A stretch of 10,861 nucleotides of DNA from Erythrobacter sp. UBA2510 (GCA_002341345.1 DDNW01000099.1:12779-23639), one strand, 5' to 3'. Shown: positions 1 through 6,756, counted from the stretch's first letter. Translations and numbers: made by a program. Notes: generated from the letters alone by a model not told the origin.

Positions 1-1
1 C

Positions 2-754
2 ACCATGACCGATATGGGCATGGCCGGGCACGGCGATAGCGCAGGCGCTGCTGGAGACGGGCATGCGGGTCACGGTGCAGCTGCGGCCGGTGCCGCGGCG
101 AGCATGGATCAAAGCGCGGGTGGCATGGCCGGAATGGATCATGGCTCCAGCGGTGGATCCGAGATGGCTGGGATGGCCGGCATGTCGGGTATGAACATGC
201 GCGATACATCACTGCTTCCACCCAATGTGAAAGTTGGTCCAGGGATCGACTCGGTTGCCATGAATCCTATCGACCGGATGGGTTTTCCTGGCCTCGGGCT
301 CGACGATGTGAGCCACCGCGTGCTCAACTACAACCAGCTTATCGCCGCCAAGCCCAATACCGACAACCGGCGTCCGAGCCGGCTCAAGACGATCCATCTA
401 ACCGGCAATATGGAGCGGTATATGTGGTCGTTCGACGGGAAGAAGTTCGACGAGATCACCGAGCCGATTCAATTTGCCTATAACGAGCGCGTGCGCGTCA
501 AGCTCATCAACAACACCATGATGGCGCATCCGATCCATTTGCACGGACACTTCTTCGAACTCGTGAACGGGGCTCCGGCCGACCGTCAACCGCTCAAACA
601 TACGCTGACGGTCCAGCCCGGCGGCAGCGCGCAATTCGACCTGACCGCCAATGAACGGGGCGACTGGGCGTTCCACTGTCATCTCTTTTACCACATGCAT
701 AACGGAATGTTTCAGGTGGTGACGGTCCGACCGCTCGAGGGAGGAGAAGGCTGA
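2..754 (+). CDS. copA: Copper resistance multicopper oxidase, CopA/PcoA family (C-terminal part, 5' truncated by window)
   Basis: This is the C-terminal part of a periplasmic multicopper oxidase that detoxifies copper, by family knowledge through oxidation of Cu(I). The reading frame is open to the left edge, so the ATG at 5 is probably internal and the gene starts outside the window. Numbering from that Met, residues 1-65 are a Gly/Met/His-rich linker with MAGM, MDHG and GHG motifs, typical of the Met-rich insert of CopA. The C-terminal cupredoxin domain follows (about 120-245). It carries both copper signatures: HPIHLHGH at 175-182, and HCHLFYHMHNGM at 224-235, in which His224, Cys225, His226, His230 and axial Met235 are correctly spaced. 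The active-site half visible here is therefore intact. The stop TGA (752-754) shares its A with the ATG of the next gene, indicating translational coupling with copB. Family assignment is secure; the symbol is by homology. Confidence 0.93.
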   Translation, partial: TMTDMGMAGHGDSAGAAGDGHAGHGAAAAGAAASMDQSAGGMAGMDHGSSGGSEMAGMAGMSGMNMRDTSLLPPNVKVGPGIDSVAMNPIDRMGFPGLGLDDVSHRVLNYNQLIAAKPNTDNRRPSRLKTIHLTGNMERYMWSFDGKKFDEITEPIQFAYNERVRVKLINNTMMAHPIHLHGHFFELVNGAPADRQPLKHTLTVQPGGSAQFDLTANERGDWAFHCHLFYHMHNGMFQVVTVRPLEGGEG

Positions 755-1869
755 TGAAGCGCGCGACCATGATGATCGCCCTCCCCCTGCTGGCACTTCC
801 GAGCGCAGTCTGGGCGCAGCAGCATGATCACGGCACGCAGGCTGCCGAACCGCAGAGGCAGGCCGGGCAAGCTGCTCAAGACGACGAGGCTGCGAGCGAG
901 GCGCACGATCACCATGCGCCGGATCAACCTCAGATGGATCACTCCCGGACGCAGCATCCTCAGGAGGAGGTTGAGAACCCGGAGGTTATGGATGATTCGA
1001 ACATGGATCATGGGGCAGCCCAGCATGGCGCGATGCCCATGACCGGCAAGGAGGATGAGGGCGGCATGTCGCAAATGGATCATTCCGCGATGGGCCATGG
1101 AGCATCCGCCGACCATATGGCGATCCCGGAAGGCCCTCTCCCGCCTGAAGCGCTACAGGGCCCCGCCTTTGCCGCCGATGCCTTTGTCGGCGCAGAGGAA
1201 ATGGCTGCGTCTCGGGCGGCCGTCACCAAGGAAGTGAGCGGAACGCCGGTATTCTGGTTTCAGGGCGACCGGCTCGAATACCGCCTGCGCGAGGGCGACG
1301 ACGGCTATTTGTGGGACGTCCAGGGTTATTATGGCGGTGACTACAACAAGTTCTGGTTCAAATCCGAAGGCGAAGGCAGCTTCGGCGAGACCATTGAAAG
1401 CGCCGAAGTGCAGGCGCTTTGGAGCCGTGCCATTGCGCCTTTCTTCGATTTTCAGGCGGGCGTGCGGCAGGATTTTACTGGGCCTGAACGCACCCATGCG
1501 GTTGTGGGCATCCAAGGGCTCGTTCCCTATGAGTTCGAGGTCGATGCAGCAGCATTTCTGTCAAACAAGGGCGATCTTACCGCACGAATTGAAGGTGAAA
1601 TCGATCAGTTCATCACACAGCGTCTGATCGTGCAGCCGCGCGCCGAAATCGCGCTGTCAGCACAGGACATTCCCGAACTCGGGATCGGCTCGGGGATCGA
1701 TACGATCGAGGTCGGCATTCGCCTGCGCTACGAATTCGCGCGCGAATTCGCGCCCTATATCGGCATCGACCAGGAATGGAAGATCGGCAACAGCCGCGAT
1801 TTCGCAAGGGCCGACGGCGAGGACCCCAGCGTAACGAACTACGTCGTCGGCGTGAGGTTCTGGTTTTAG
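754..1869 (+). CDS. copB: Copper resistance protein CopB, outer membrane, with Met/His-rich N-terminal domain
   Basis: This 371-aa protein is the partner of CopA in copper resistance and is predicted to sit in the outer membrane and sequester copper. Residues 1-21 form a Sec signal peptide ending ALPSAVWA, followed by QQ. Residues 22-130 are a low-complexity, acidic, Met/His-rich segment with repeated MDH motifs (QMDHS, NMDHG, QMDHSAMGHG) and HDHH, suited to binding Cu(I)/Cu(II). From about 145 to the end lies the conserved CopB domain, with alternating aromatic and hydrophobic strands. The last residues are VGVRFWF; a terminal Phe is the usual outer-membrane beta-barrel insertion signal. A strong ribosome-binding site (GGGAGGAG, 740-747) lies inside the end of copA just before the ATG at 754. 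The one-base overlap with copA supports an operon. The Met/His-rich part takes up nearly a third of the protein. Confidence 0.93.
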   Translation: MKRATMMIALPLLALPSAVWAQQHDHGTQAAEPQRQAGQAAQDDEAASEAHDHHAPDQPQMDHSRTQHPQEEVENPEVMDDSNMDHGAAQHGAMPMTGKEDEGGMSQMDHSAMGHGASADHMAIPEGPLPPEALQGPAFAADAFVGAEEMAASRAAVTKEVSGTPVFWFQGDRLEYRLREGDDGYLWDVQGYYGGDYNKFWFKSEGEGSFGETIESAEVQALWSRAIAPFFDFQAGVRQDFTGPERTHAVVGIQGLVPYEFEVDAAAFLSNKGDLTARIEGEIDQFITQRLIVQPRAEIALSAQDIPELGIGSGIDTIEVGIRLRYEFAREFAPYIGIDQEWKIGNSRDFARADGEDPSVTNYVVGVRFWF

Positions 1870-1890
1870 GTCAAGGGAGAAGAAACTGAC

Positions 1891-2412
1891 ATGATGAACA
1901 CTTTATTGCGAGTGCCGGTAGTTGCGCTAGCTATTGCTGCGGCGCCAGTGCCGGCTGCGGCGCAGGACATGGACCATTCCGGACATGGGACACATCATTC
2001 CGACAAGACAGGTTCGGCCAGCGAAGATGTGTCGGGCGCTGAAGATATTCTCGAGGCTTATCGCGCCGCATTGGTGTCGCGCGATGCCGAAGGCATGTCG
2101 GCCCTGTTCGCGGAAGCCTCCGCGATCTTCGAGAACGGCAAGTCCGAGGGGAGTTTCGCCAATTACATGGAGCACCATCTCGGACCCGAGCTCGATGCGA
2201 TCACGAGCTTTACTTTCACCGACCCGACGCTGACGATGACCCGTAAGGGCCATATGGCCTATGGCTACGAAACCTACGGCTACCGGATCGAGCTCGAGGA
2301 CGGGCGCGTGATCGAGCGTGACGGGGTCGCGACCTCGGTCCTTTCGCACGATGAATCGGGCTGGAAGATCGTGCAGTACCACTCCTCCTCGCGCGCGCCG
2401 CGGCGGCCCTGA
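1891..2412 (+). CDS. Secreted NTF2-like (SnoaL/DUF4440-type) protein with N-terminal His/Met motif
   Basis: This 173-aa protein is exported: residues 1-24 form a signal peptide with cleavage likely after PAAA, before Gln25. The mature N-terminus holds a compact metal-ligand cluster, MDHSGHGTHHSD (27-38), like the motifs in the upstream CopA and CopB. Residues 48-168 fit a small alpha+beta cone fold of the NTF2/SnoaL/DUF4440 type: an opening helix (EDILEAYRAALVSRDAEGMSALF), then FENGKSEG, a long strand pair, and a closing GWKIVQYHSSSR strand, which is the usual end of this family. The catalytic activity, if any, is unknown. The gene starts 21 nt after copB with a good ribosome-binding site (GGGAGAAG at 1875-1882), so it is very likely in the copper operon. 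I infer a periplasmic copper-binding or accessory role from location and the His/Met motif. The start could also be the second ATG at 1894. Confidence 0.85.
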   Translation: MMNTLLRVPVVALAIAAAPVPAAAQDMDHSGHGTHHSDKTGSASEDVSGAEDILEAYRAALVSRDAEGMSALFAEASAIFENGKSEGSFANYMEHHLGPELDAITSFTFTDPTLTMTRKGHMAYGYETYGYRIELEDGRVIERDGVATSVLSHDESGWKIVQYHSSSRAPRRP

Positions 2413-2466
2413 CCTGATACGGAGCGGCGAGACAGTTGGCTTCGCGGTCCCTCAAACTGCGCTTGC

Positions 2467-3186
2467 ATGTCTTTAGCAGCAAGCTCCACAAGTGGCAAGC
2501 TCCACAAGTGGTTGGCGCTCCTGATCGGGGCGCAAGTTCTGCTGTGGATGGGCACCGGTGCCTTGATGTCCTTTCTCGATCTGGAGGAGGTACGCTCGGA
2601 GCATATCGTGTCCCGCGCTGCGCAAATATTGCCTGCCGGGGCCGAGTTACCCGAATGGCTGGAAAGGCAAGATGATGTGGTTTCGGTTGCCACACGTGCT
2701 CTCGACGGCAAGGTGGTGACCGAAGTGCGGCGAGCGGATGGCGGCGTCACGCTGCATGATCCGCATAGCGGACGCTTGTTGTCCCCCATTTCGGCCGCGA
2801 CAGCGCGCGCCATCGCTCGCCGCGCCTGGATAGGCCCGGAAACCTCGGTCGCCGGCGCGCGGCTTGTCGAACGCGACGTCGGGACCGAATTCAGGGGCCC
2901 CTTCCCGGCCTGGCAGATCACCTATGACGATCACGACGCGACGCGCGTTTATATCGACGCCTCGAGCGGAACGGTCCTGTCAGCGCGAAGCGATACCTGG
3001 CGGCTCTTCGATTTCATCTGGGGCCTTCACATCATGGACTGGACCCAGCGCGACCGCATCAACAGCTGGTGGCTTCTCCTGTTTGGTATCGCAGGTACGT
3101 TCATTGCCCTTTCGGGATTTGTTCTGCTGGCCAACAGGCTACCAAGGATCGGATGGCTTAGGGGGAAACGAAAGTCTGGTTCCTGA
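2467..3186 (+). CDS. PepSY-domain membrane protein (PepSY-associated TM family), 5' end altered by 16-bp duplication
   Basis: This 239-aa protein has two membrane segments (about 15-36 and 201-223) with a periplasmic domain between them. The middle has PepSY-like features: LHDPHSGRLLSPIS (96-109) before a helix of Ala/Arg residues, then a second strand region, WQITYDDHDATRVYIDASSGTVLSA (149-173), followed by a juxtamembrane LFDFIWGLHIMDW. The KLHKWLALLIGAQVLLW start of TM1 is typical of PepSY-associated TM proteins. It follows the copper genes on the same strand, and such proteins often accompany metal-resistance or iron-uptake operons; its precise role is unknown. The start is uncertain. In the present sequence the only start in frame with the body is the ATG at 2467, with no clear ribosome-binding site. 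A TTG at 2436 with GGAG at 2421-2424 would be a better start, but it is put out of frame by the tandem duplication at 2479-2510. The gene may be impaired or use the alternative start. Confidence 0.8.
   Translation: MSLAASSTSGKLHKWLALLIGAQVLLWMGTGALMSFLDLEEVRSEHIVSRAAQILPAGAELPEWLERQDDVVSVATRALDGKVVTEVRRADGGVTLHDPHSGRLLSPISAATARAIARRAWIGPETSVAGARLVERDVGTEFRGPFPAWQITYDDHDATRVYIDASSGTVLSARSDTWRLFDFIWGLHIMDWTQRDRINSWWLLLFGIAGTFIALSGFVLLANRLPRIGWLRGKRKSGS
2479..2510 (+). repeat. Perfect 16-bp tandem duplication at the 5' end of the PepSY gene
   Basis: The unit gcaagctccacaagtg occurs twice in direct tandem (2479-2494 and 2495-2510) with no mismatch. Sixteen is not a multiple of three, so the second copy shifts the frame by one. 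Before the repeat, the frame from the TTG at 2436 reads ...LHVFSSKLHKW. After the repeat, the frame of the gene body reads KLHKWLALLIG. Removing one copy joins the two frames into one continuous N-terminus ending KLHKWLALLIG. This is what is expected if the duplication arose by slippage in a gene that once began at 2436. Confidence 0.95.
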
Positions 3187-3300
3187 CTCGCCGACACGGG
3201 TCGGATCATCCTGTTCAAGACGCCTCTCTCCTACGCGAGGTTCGCCTGGCCGGCACCATTGATGGATCTCTCGTGGCGATCGGATGCAGCATACCCCCCA

Positions 3301-3323
3301 GGGAATAAGGGTGATTTATTCCC
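3301..3323. repeat. Inverted repeat upstream of the hipBA promoter
   Basis: GGGAATAA (3301-3308) and TTATTCCC (3316-3323) form perfect 8-bp arms around a 7-nt spacer. The repeat lies just upstream of the hipB promoter and its TATACC/GGTATA sites. It is AT-rich compared with its surroundings. It could be an additional operator or upstream element; no protein can be assigned from sequence alone. Confidence 0.55.
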
Positions 3324-3328
3324 CAAAA

Positions 3329-3361
3329 GGTATATTGCCATTTTATACCCTTTGCGGTATA
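3329..3361 (+). promoter_or_regulatory. Putative HipB operator: three TATACC/GGTATA half-sites
   Basis: A perfect palindrome, TATACC-N6-GGTATA, lies at 3344-3361. A further GGTATA half-site at 3329-3334 forms a second inverted pair with the central TATACC (spacer 9 nt). E. coli HipB is known to bind TATCC-N8-GGATA palindromes at its own promoter, and these half-sites are very similar. The sites overlap the proposed -35/-10 region, so bound antitoxin would block RNA polymerase. The symmetry is seen directly; binding by this HipB is inferred. Confidence 0.65.
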
Positions 3362-3363
3362 GC
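3335..3363 (+). promoter_or_regulatory. Sigma-70-type promoter of hipBA
   Basis: TTGCCA (3335-3340) and TATAGC (3358-3363) are separated by exactly 17 bp and resemble the -35 and -10 consensus. Transcription would start near 3370, just ahead of the GGAGG ribosome-binding site (3371-3375) for the ATG at 3382. The proposed operator palindrome fills the spacer. The leader would be very short. Confidence 0.6.
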
Positions 3364-3381
3364 GGAGCGTGGAGGTATGCT

Positions 3382-3630
3382 ATGCGCCAGATCGTCAGGC
3401 TTCCCAGTCAACTCGGAGCCGTGATCCAGACCCATCGCCTCGGCAAGGGCCTGACCCAAACCGAGCTCGCCAGACTCGCCGGGACGCAGCAGAAAACCAT
3501 CTCGGCAATAGAGAACGGAAGCGAAGGAACAAAGCTCGACACGCTCATCAGTGTCATCGCAGTCCTCGGCCTCGATCTTCAGATCGTGCCGCGTCAGCAG
3601 GACGGCGCCTCGATTGAGGACGTCTTCTAA
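3382..3630 (+). CDS. hipB: HipB-like antitoxin, XRE-family helix-turn-helix regulator
   Basis: This 82-aa DNA-binding antitoxin should neutralise the HipA kinase encoded next to it and repress the shared promoter. Residues about 10-65 form an XRE/Cro-C1 helix-turn-helix domain; the HTH core is TQTELARLAGTQQKTISAIENG (25-46). A short hydrophobic tail strand (LGLDLQIVPR) follows, as in HipB dimers, then a short acidic end (SIEDVF). I chose the ATG at 3382 because it has GGAGG six bases upstream. Longer in-frame starts back to 3259 would translate through the promoter and operator and add no domain. The stop (3628-3630) directly abuts the hipA ATG with no spacer, which fits tight translational coupling. 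Confidence 0.9.
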   Translation: MRQIVRLPSQLGAVIQTHRLGKGLTQTELARLAGTQQKTISAIENGSEGTKLDTLISVIAVLGLDLQIVPRQQDGASIEDVF

Positions 3631-4959
3631 ATGGCGCGCAAAAAGACCCATGCGCCCCTCGATGTACTTATCAACGGCAGGCAGGTCGGCCGCCTCGAAA
3701 AGGCGGCGAGCGGTGCAATCAGTTTCCGGTATTCCGAAGAGTGGCTGGCCTGGGAGCACCGCTTCGCAGCGTCGCTCTCGCTGCCTCTGACCCCGGCGGC
3801 CTATCGTGGCGCTCCGGTCATCGCCGTGTTCGACAATCTTCTCCCGGACAGGGATGCAGTACGCCGCCGCGTAGCCGAGCGCATGGGCGCTCAGGGCACC
3901 GACTTCTACAGCCTACTCGAAGCCATCGGACGCGACTGCGTCGGTGCCATGCAGTTCCTGCCCGAAGGCGCAGATCAGGCGCAGAGTACCGACATCGAAA
4001 GCGAACCGGTCAGCGACACCGAAGTCGAGGCCCTTCTCGCCGATCTCGCACGGGCTCCACTTGGCGTCGATCGGGAACAGGAATTCAGGATCTCGGTTGC
4101 CGGCGCGCAGGAGAAGACGGCCCTGCTTCGAATCGATGGGAAATGGCACCGACCGGCCGGTGTGACCCCGACAACTCACATCCTGAAGCCGCAACTTGGA
4201 CAGATACCCAGCGCCGACGGGATGATCGACATGTCGAACAGCGTCGACAACGAGCACTATTGCATGACGCTGATGAAGGCGTTCGGCCTGTCGGTCGCAG
4301 CGACAGAGATCGCGACCGTCGGCCAGCGCCGAGTTCTCGTCGTCGAACGGTTCGACAGGCACTGGCGCAACGCCAAGCAAATCCTGCGTCTGCCGCAAGA
4401 GGACTGCTGCCAAGCACTCGGCTATCCGCCCACGCACAAATATCAGAGCGATGGCGGCCCGAACATGAAGGATATCTTCGGCCTGTTGCGCGGTGCTGAC
4501 GATCCGCAAGCCGACGCAGCCGCCTTTTTCAAGAGCCAGATCCTCTTCTGGCTCATTGGTGCAACGGACGGGCACGCCAAGAATTTCAGTATCTTCCTGA
4601 AGCCCGGCGGACGCTACAGCCTGACCCCCTTCTACGATGTGCTCTCGGCCCAACCGGCCGTCGACTCCGACCAGATTGCGCAGAACAGGTTCCGGCTCGC
4701 GATGTCCGCAGGCACCAACCGTCACTACCGGCTGAACGAGGTGACCGGTCGGCATTTTGTCCAGTCGGGCAAGTCAGCGGGGCTTGGCAAAGGCCTCATG
4801 CGTGCAGCCATCAACGAACTGATGGACCGCGCACGTGATGCGCCGACGGTAGCGCGCGAAGCGATGCCGGTGGACTTCGCCGAACCTGTTCATGACAGCA
4901 TAGCTGCGGCCCTGGCGACGCGTTTGCCCAGGCTTTCGAGCGCGCTTGAGGAGTTTTAG
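3631..4959 (+). CDS. hipA: HipA-family serine/threonine kinase toxin
   Basis: This 442-aa protein is the toxin of a HipBA module, close to the 440 aa of E. coli HipA, which phosphorylates glutamyl-tRNA synthetase and induces growth arrest. Residues about 7-110 are the N-terminal 'couple_hipA' domain. The kinase core follows. SVAGAQEKTAL (155-165) is the loop carrying the autophosphorylated serine (Ser155, equivalent to Ser150). Next come THILKPQ with Lys186 as the ATP-binding lysine, ERFDR (239-243), QEDCCQALG (256-264), the catalytic segment GATDGHAKN (310-318) with Asp313, and FYDVLSA with metal-binding Asp336. All key residues are present, so the toxin should be active. It starts directly at the hipB stop. 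The substrate in this organism cannot be told from sequence. The gene ends before a convergent EamA gene; I see no good terminator in the gap (4960-5039), only a T-run at 5019-5024 without a stem. Confidence 0.95.
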   Translation: MARKKTHAPLDVLINGRQVGRLEKAASGAISFRYSEEWLAWEHRFAASLSLPLTPAAYRGAPVIAVFDNLLPDRDAVRRRVAERMGAQGTDFYSLLEAIGRDCVGAMQFLPEGADQAQSTDIESEPVSDTEVEALLADLARAPLGVDREQEFRISVAGAQEKTALLRIDGKWHRPAGVTPTTHILKPQLGQIPSADGMIDMSNSVDNEHYCMTLMKAFGLSVAATEIATVGQRRVLVVERFDRHWRNAKQILRLPQEDCCQALGYPPTHKYQSDGGPNMKDIFGLLRGADDPQADAAAFFKSQILFWLIGATDGHAKNFSIFLKPGGRYSLTPFYDVLSAQPAVDSDQIAQNRFRLAMSAGTNRHYRLNEVTGRHFVQSGKSAGLGKGLMRAAINELMDRARDAPTVAREAMPVDFAEPVHDSIAAALATRLPRLSSALEEF

Positions 4960-5039
4960 CTTTAGCATCCGCCAACGAAGTCATCGCCCGCCCTTTGCTG
5001 CAGCCCATCGCCACCTGATTTTTTCACGAAGAGCATCCC

Positions 5040-5948
5040 TTAAGCGCGCCCGTCCCTCGCTCCTTTCGCTTTCGGCTGAACGTCACTCGATGACTTTATG
5101 GTCGTCAGCCATACGCCCGCGGTTGCAATTGCTGTGCCCGTGATGATCAGGGGTGTAAGCCTTTCACCGAAGAAGGCAGCGCCGATCGTTAGACCGAAAA
5201 CGGGCACCAGGAAGCTGAATACATTGGCCTTCGAAAGCTCGATTTTGCCGAGCGTATATTGCCACAACCAGAAAGCGAGCGCCGTCCCTGGAATTGCTAG
5301 CCCAAGCAGGCTTGCGATGAAAACCGGCGACCAGTCGATTCGGCCCTGATCTTCGGTGAGCAAAGCCAGAAACGCGAGCGGGACAGCGCCGATGAGGAGT
5401 TGAAGGCCCATGGCGATCGCTGCGTCGACACGCCCCGAGAGCTTCTTGATGGCGATGTTGCCCACGGCAACGCCAAAGGCTGCAAGAAGAACATATGCTA
5501 AGCCGGTTGAGAGCGCCAGCGGACCTTGGAGAATTCGCGGGCCAGCAATGATGAGGATTCCCGCAAAGCCGAGCCATAACCCGATCCAGCCCTTGGAAGA
5601 CAGGCGCTCACGGAGAAAAAGAAAGGCAAGGCCTGCCGCGATGAGGGGTTGGCTGTTGGCGATGACGGTTGCAAGGCCGGGCGAAACGAACTCCGCAGCA
5701 TGGAACATCCCGTAGTAACCCAGCCCCGTCATGCCGAGACCGGCAAGAATGATCCATCCCCAGATGCTTCCATCGCGCGGAAAGGGCTTTCTTAGAATGA
5801 TACCGACCGCCAGTAACGTGGTGCCTGCAAGAACCGCGCGCAGCACGGCGAAGGTGAGATGGGGCGCGCTATCGAGACCGACCGTTATGAGCGGATAGCA
5901 GGACGCCCAAAGAAGCATCACAAAGATTGCGGAAAGACGCGCTGGCAT
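5040..5948 (-). CDS. EamA/DMT-family transporter
   Basis: This 302-aa inner-membrane protein belongs to the drug/metabolite transporter superfamily, which exports amino acids, metabolites or drugs. It has about ten hydrophobic helices arranged as two EamA repeats, roughly residues 6-137 and 147-285. Family hallmarks are the opening MLLWASCYPLITVGL, the loop AEFVSPGLATVIANSQPLIAAGLAF (85-109), and the ER motif at the end of the fourth helix of each half (FLRERL at 111-116; FGERLT at 260-265). The substrate cannot be predicted. The tail after 285 is a charged cytoplasmic stretch. The ATG at 5946-5948 places TM1 at the very N-terminus, as usual for the family, but its ribosome-binding site is weak. 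The gene is monocistronic here, convergent with hipA, with no functional link visible. Confidence 0.92.
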   Translation of the reverse strand: MPARLSAIFVMLLWASCYPLITVGLDSAPHLTFAVLRAVLAGTTLLAVGIILRKPFPRDGSIWGWIILAGLGMTGLGYYGMFHAAEFVSPGLATVIANSQPLIAAGLAFLFLRERLSSKGWIGLWLGFAGILIIAGPRILQGPLALSTGLAYVLLAAFGVAVGNIAIKKLSGRVDAAIAMGLQLLIGAVPLAFLALLTEDQGRIDWSPVFIASLLGLAIPGTALAFWLWQYTLGKIELSKANVFSFLVPVFGLTIGAAFFGERLTPLIITGTAIATAGVWLTTIKSSSDVQPKAKGARDGRA

Positions 5949-5994
5949 AGTAGGTTAAGCGATAGCCTTCCATCCCGGTGCCCACAATGGTGGG

Positions 5995-6156
5995 ATGCGC
6001 AGGTCCAGCGACGGGATACTCCTGCGCCTTGGCTACCACCTGATTGCTCGCCCCTTCGGACTAGCGATGCTTCTGTTACTTCGCGCTTTTTTGCCATCCT
6101 ATGCAGCTACCGCTGCGTACGGTGTGCTTGCAATACAGGGACTGATTTACTCCTGA
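5995..6156 (+). CDS. Possible small hydrophobic ORF (53 aa), doubtful
   Basis: A 53-codon frame begins at ATG 5995 just after GGTGGG (5989-5994) and ends at TGA 6154-6156. The product has a central hydrophobic stretch (GLAMLLLLRAFLPSYAATAAYGVLAIQGLIY, about residues 22-52) and a basic start (MRRSS), so it could be a one- or two-pass membrane peptide. I recognise no family. Codon third positions are mixed rather than strongly GC-rich, unlike the clear genes nearby. The G-rich run is too close to the ATG for an ideal ribosome-binding site, and the start lies inside a short inverted repeat. It may be chance. Confidence 0.2.
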   Translation: MRRSSDGILLRLGYHLIARPFGLAMLLLLRAFLPSYAATAAYGVLAIQGLIYS

Positions 6157-6551
6157 CCCGGCACCCTTTCAACCAATTTATCGGACTGATTCTTGGCGTT
6201 TTTTCGCGACGGGCCTTGGCCATCCGGCCAGGAGCTGAAGCTTAGAAAAAGCCCGATGTTCTGCATATGTCTGCGATTGGGACGCATCTGGCCACCAGAA
6301 TGCCTGCAACTGCATGATCCAGTTATGGTTATTGGTAAGGGCAAATCGAAATTGCCCTCTGCCCAGATAGGCCATTATAGGCGAGCTCCTGACCGCTTTA
6401 CCTATGCGAGAGAGGGAATGGCGAACACCAACCATCAGCAGTTCTGTCAGGGTTTGCCCGGCGCCACCGCCTACAGCGCTGCCAACATAGGTAGTTCGAT
6501 CCAGGCCACGCAAAGCTCAGGCTTATCGCAACGCCTGCAGCTTGCGGGTTG

Positions 6552-6611
6552 ACATGGCGGCCGCCCTTTCACCCTTTGAATGGTGGATCCCAGCTAGGAC
6601 TGCCGCCATGT
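6552..6611. repeat. 10-bp perfect inverted repeat, 60 bp overall
   Basis: ACATGGCGGC (6552-6561) is the exact reverse complement of GCCGCCATGT (6602-6611), with 40 bp between. It lies in the gene-poor interval. It could form a long-loop hairpin, serve as a paired binding site, or mark the ends of a tiny decayed element. No target-site duplication is evident. Confidence 0.5.
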
Positions 6612-6687
6612 TCGGTCCTGAATTTCCTGCTGGTTCCGGATCAATTCTTCTCACAATGTGAGCGGTCAAGACGGATGTAATTGATGC

Positions 6688-6722
6688 AAAAGAAAAGGCC
6701 CCGGAGGTGATCTCCGAGGCCT
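6688..6722 (-). terminator. Rho-independent terminator of ssb
   Basis: On the - strand, AGGCC-T-CGGAG pairs with CTCCG-G-GGCCT around a 5-nt loop (+ strand arms 6696-6706 and 6712-6722, one internal mismatch). It is followed by a T-rich run, TTTTCTTTT (+ strand 6688-6696). It lies 34 bp beyond the ssb stop codon, so it very likely ends the ssb transcript. The stem is GC-rich and the layout is canonical. Confidence 0.88.
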
Positions 6723-6756
6723 CGAATTGGCTGAGTTTGGGGGGAAGCGCCCTGCC

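Larger units (their letters stand above)
5949..6756. other. Long gene-poor interval between the EamA gene and ssb
   Basis: About 800 bp separate the 5' end of the EamA gene from the 3' end of ssb. Apart from the doubtful 53-aa frame (5995-6156), the 10-bp inverted repeat (6552-6611) and the ssb terminator (6688-6722), I see no convincing gene. Frames on both strands between 6178 and 6552 are open for about 110 codons, but their translations show no recognisable domain and no good ribosome-binding site. A short inverted repeat, CATCCC (5971-5976)/GGGATG (5992-5997), with an alternative CCCAC/GTGGG pairing (5981-5985/5990-5994), lies in the upstream region of the EamA gene. The stretch may be decayed insertion or plasmid DNA. 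Confidence 0.5.

Noticed and set aside
3190..3206. Hairpin CCGAC-ACGG-GTCGG as the cop operon terminator
   Set aside because: Short stem without a T-run; too weak to call.
3259..3381. Longer N-terminus for HipB starting at ATG 3259
   Set aside because: It would translate through the promoter and operator, adds no domain, and has no ribosome-binding site as good as GGAGG before 3382.
4960..5039. Bidirectional terminator between hipA and the EamA gene
   Set aside because: A T-run at 5019-5024 is present, but no stem precedes it.
6214..6232. Hairpin TGGCC-ATCC-GGCCA as a terminator
   Set aside because: The T-run lies before the stem on the + strand, and no T-run follows on either strand.
6178..6552. 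Overlapping frames of about 110 codons on both strands
   Set aside because: Translations show no domain or sensible composition, and starts are poor; likely chance open frames in high-GC DNA.
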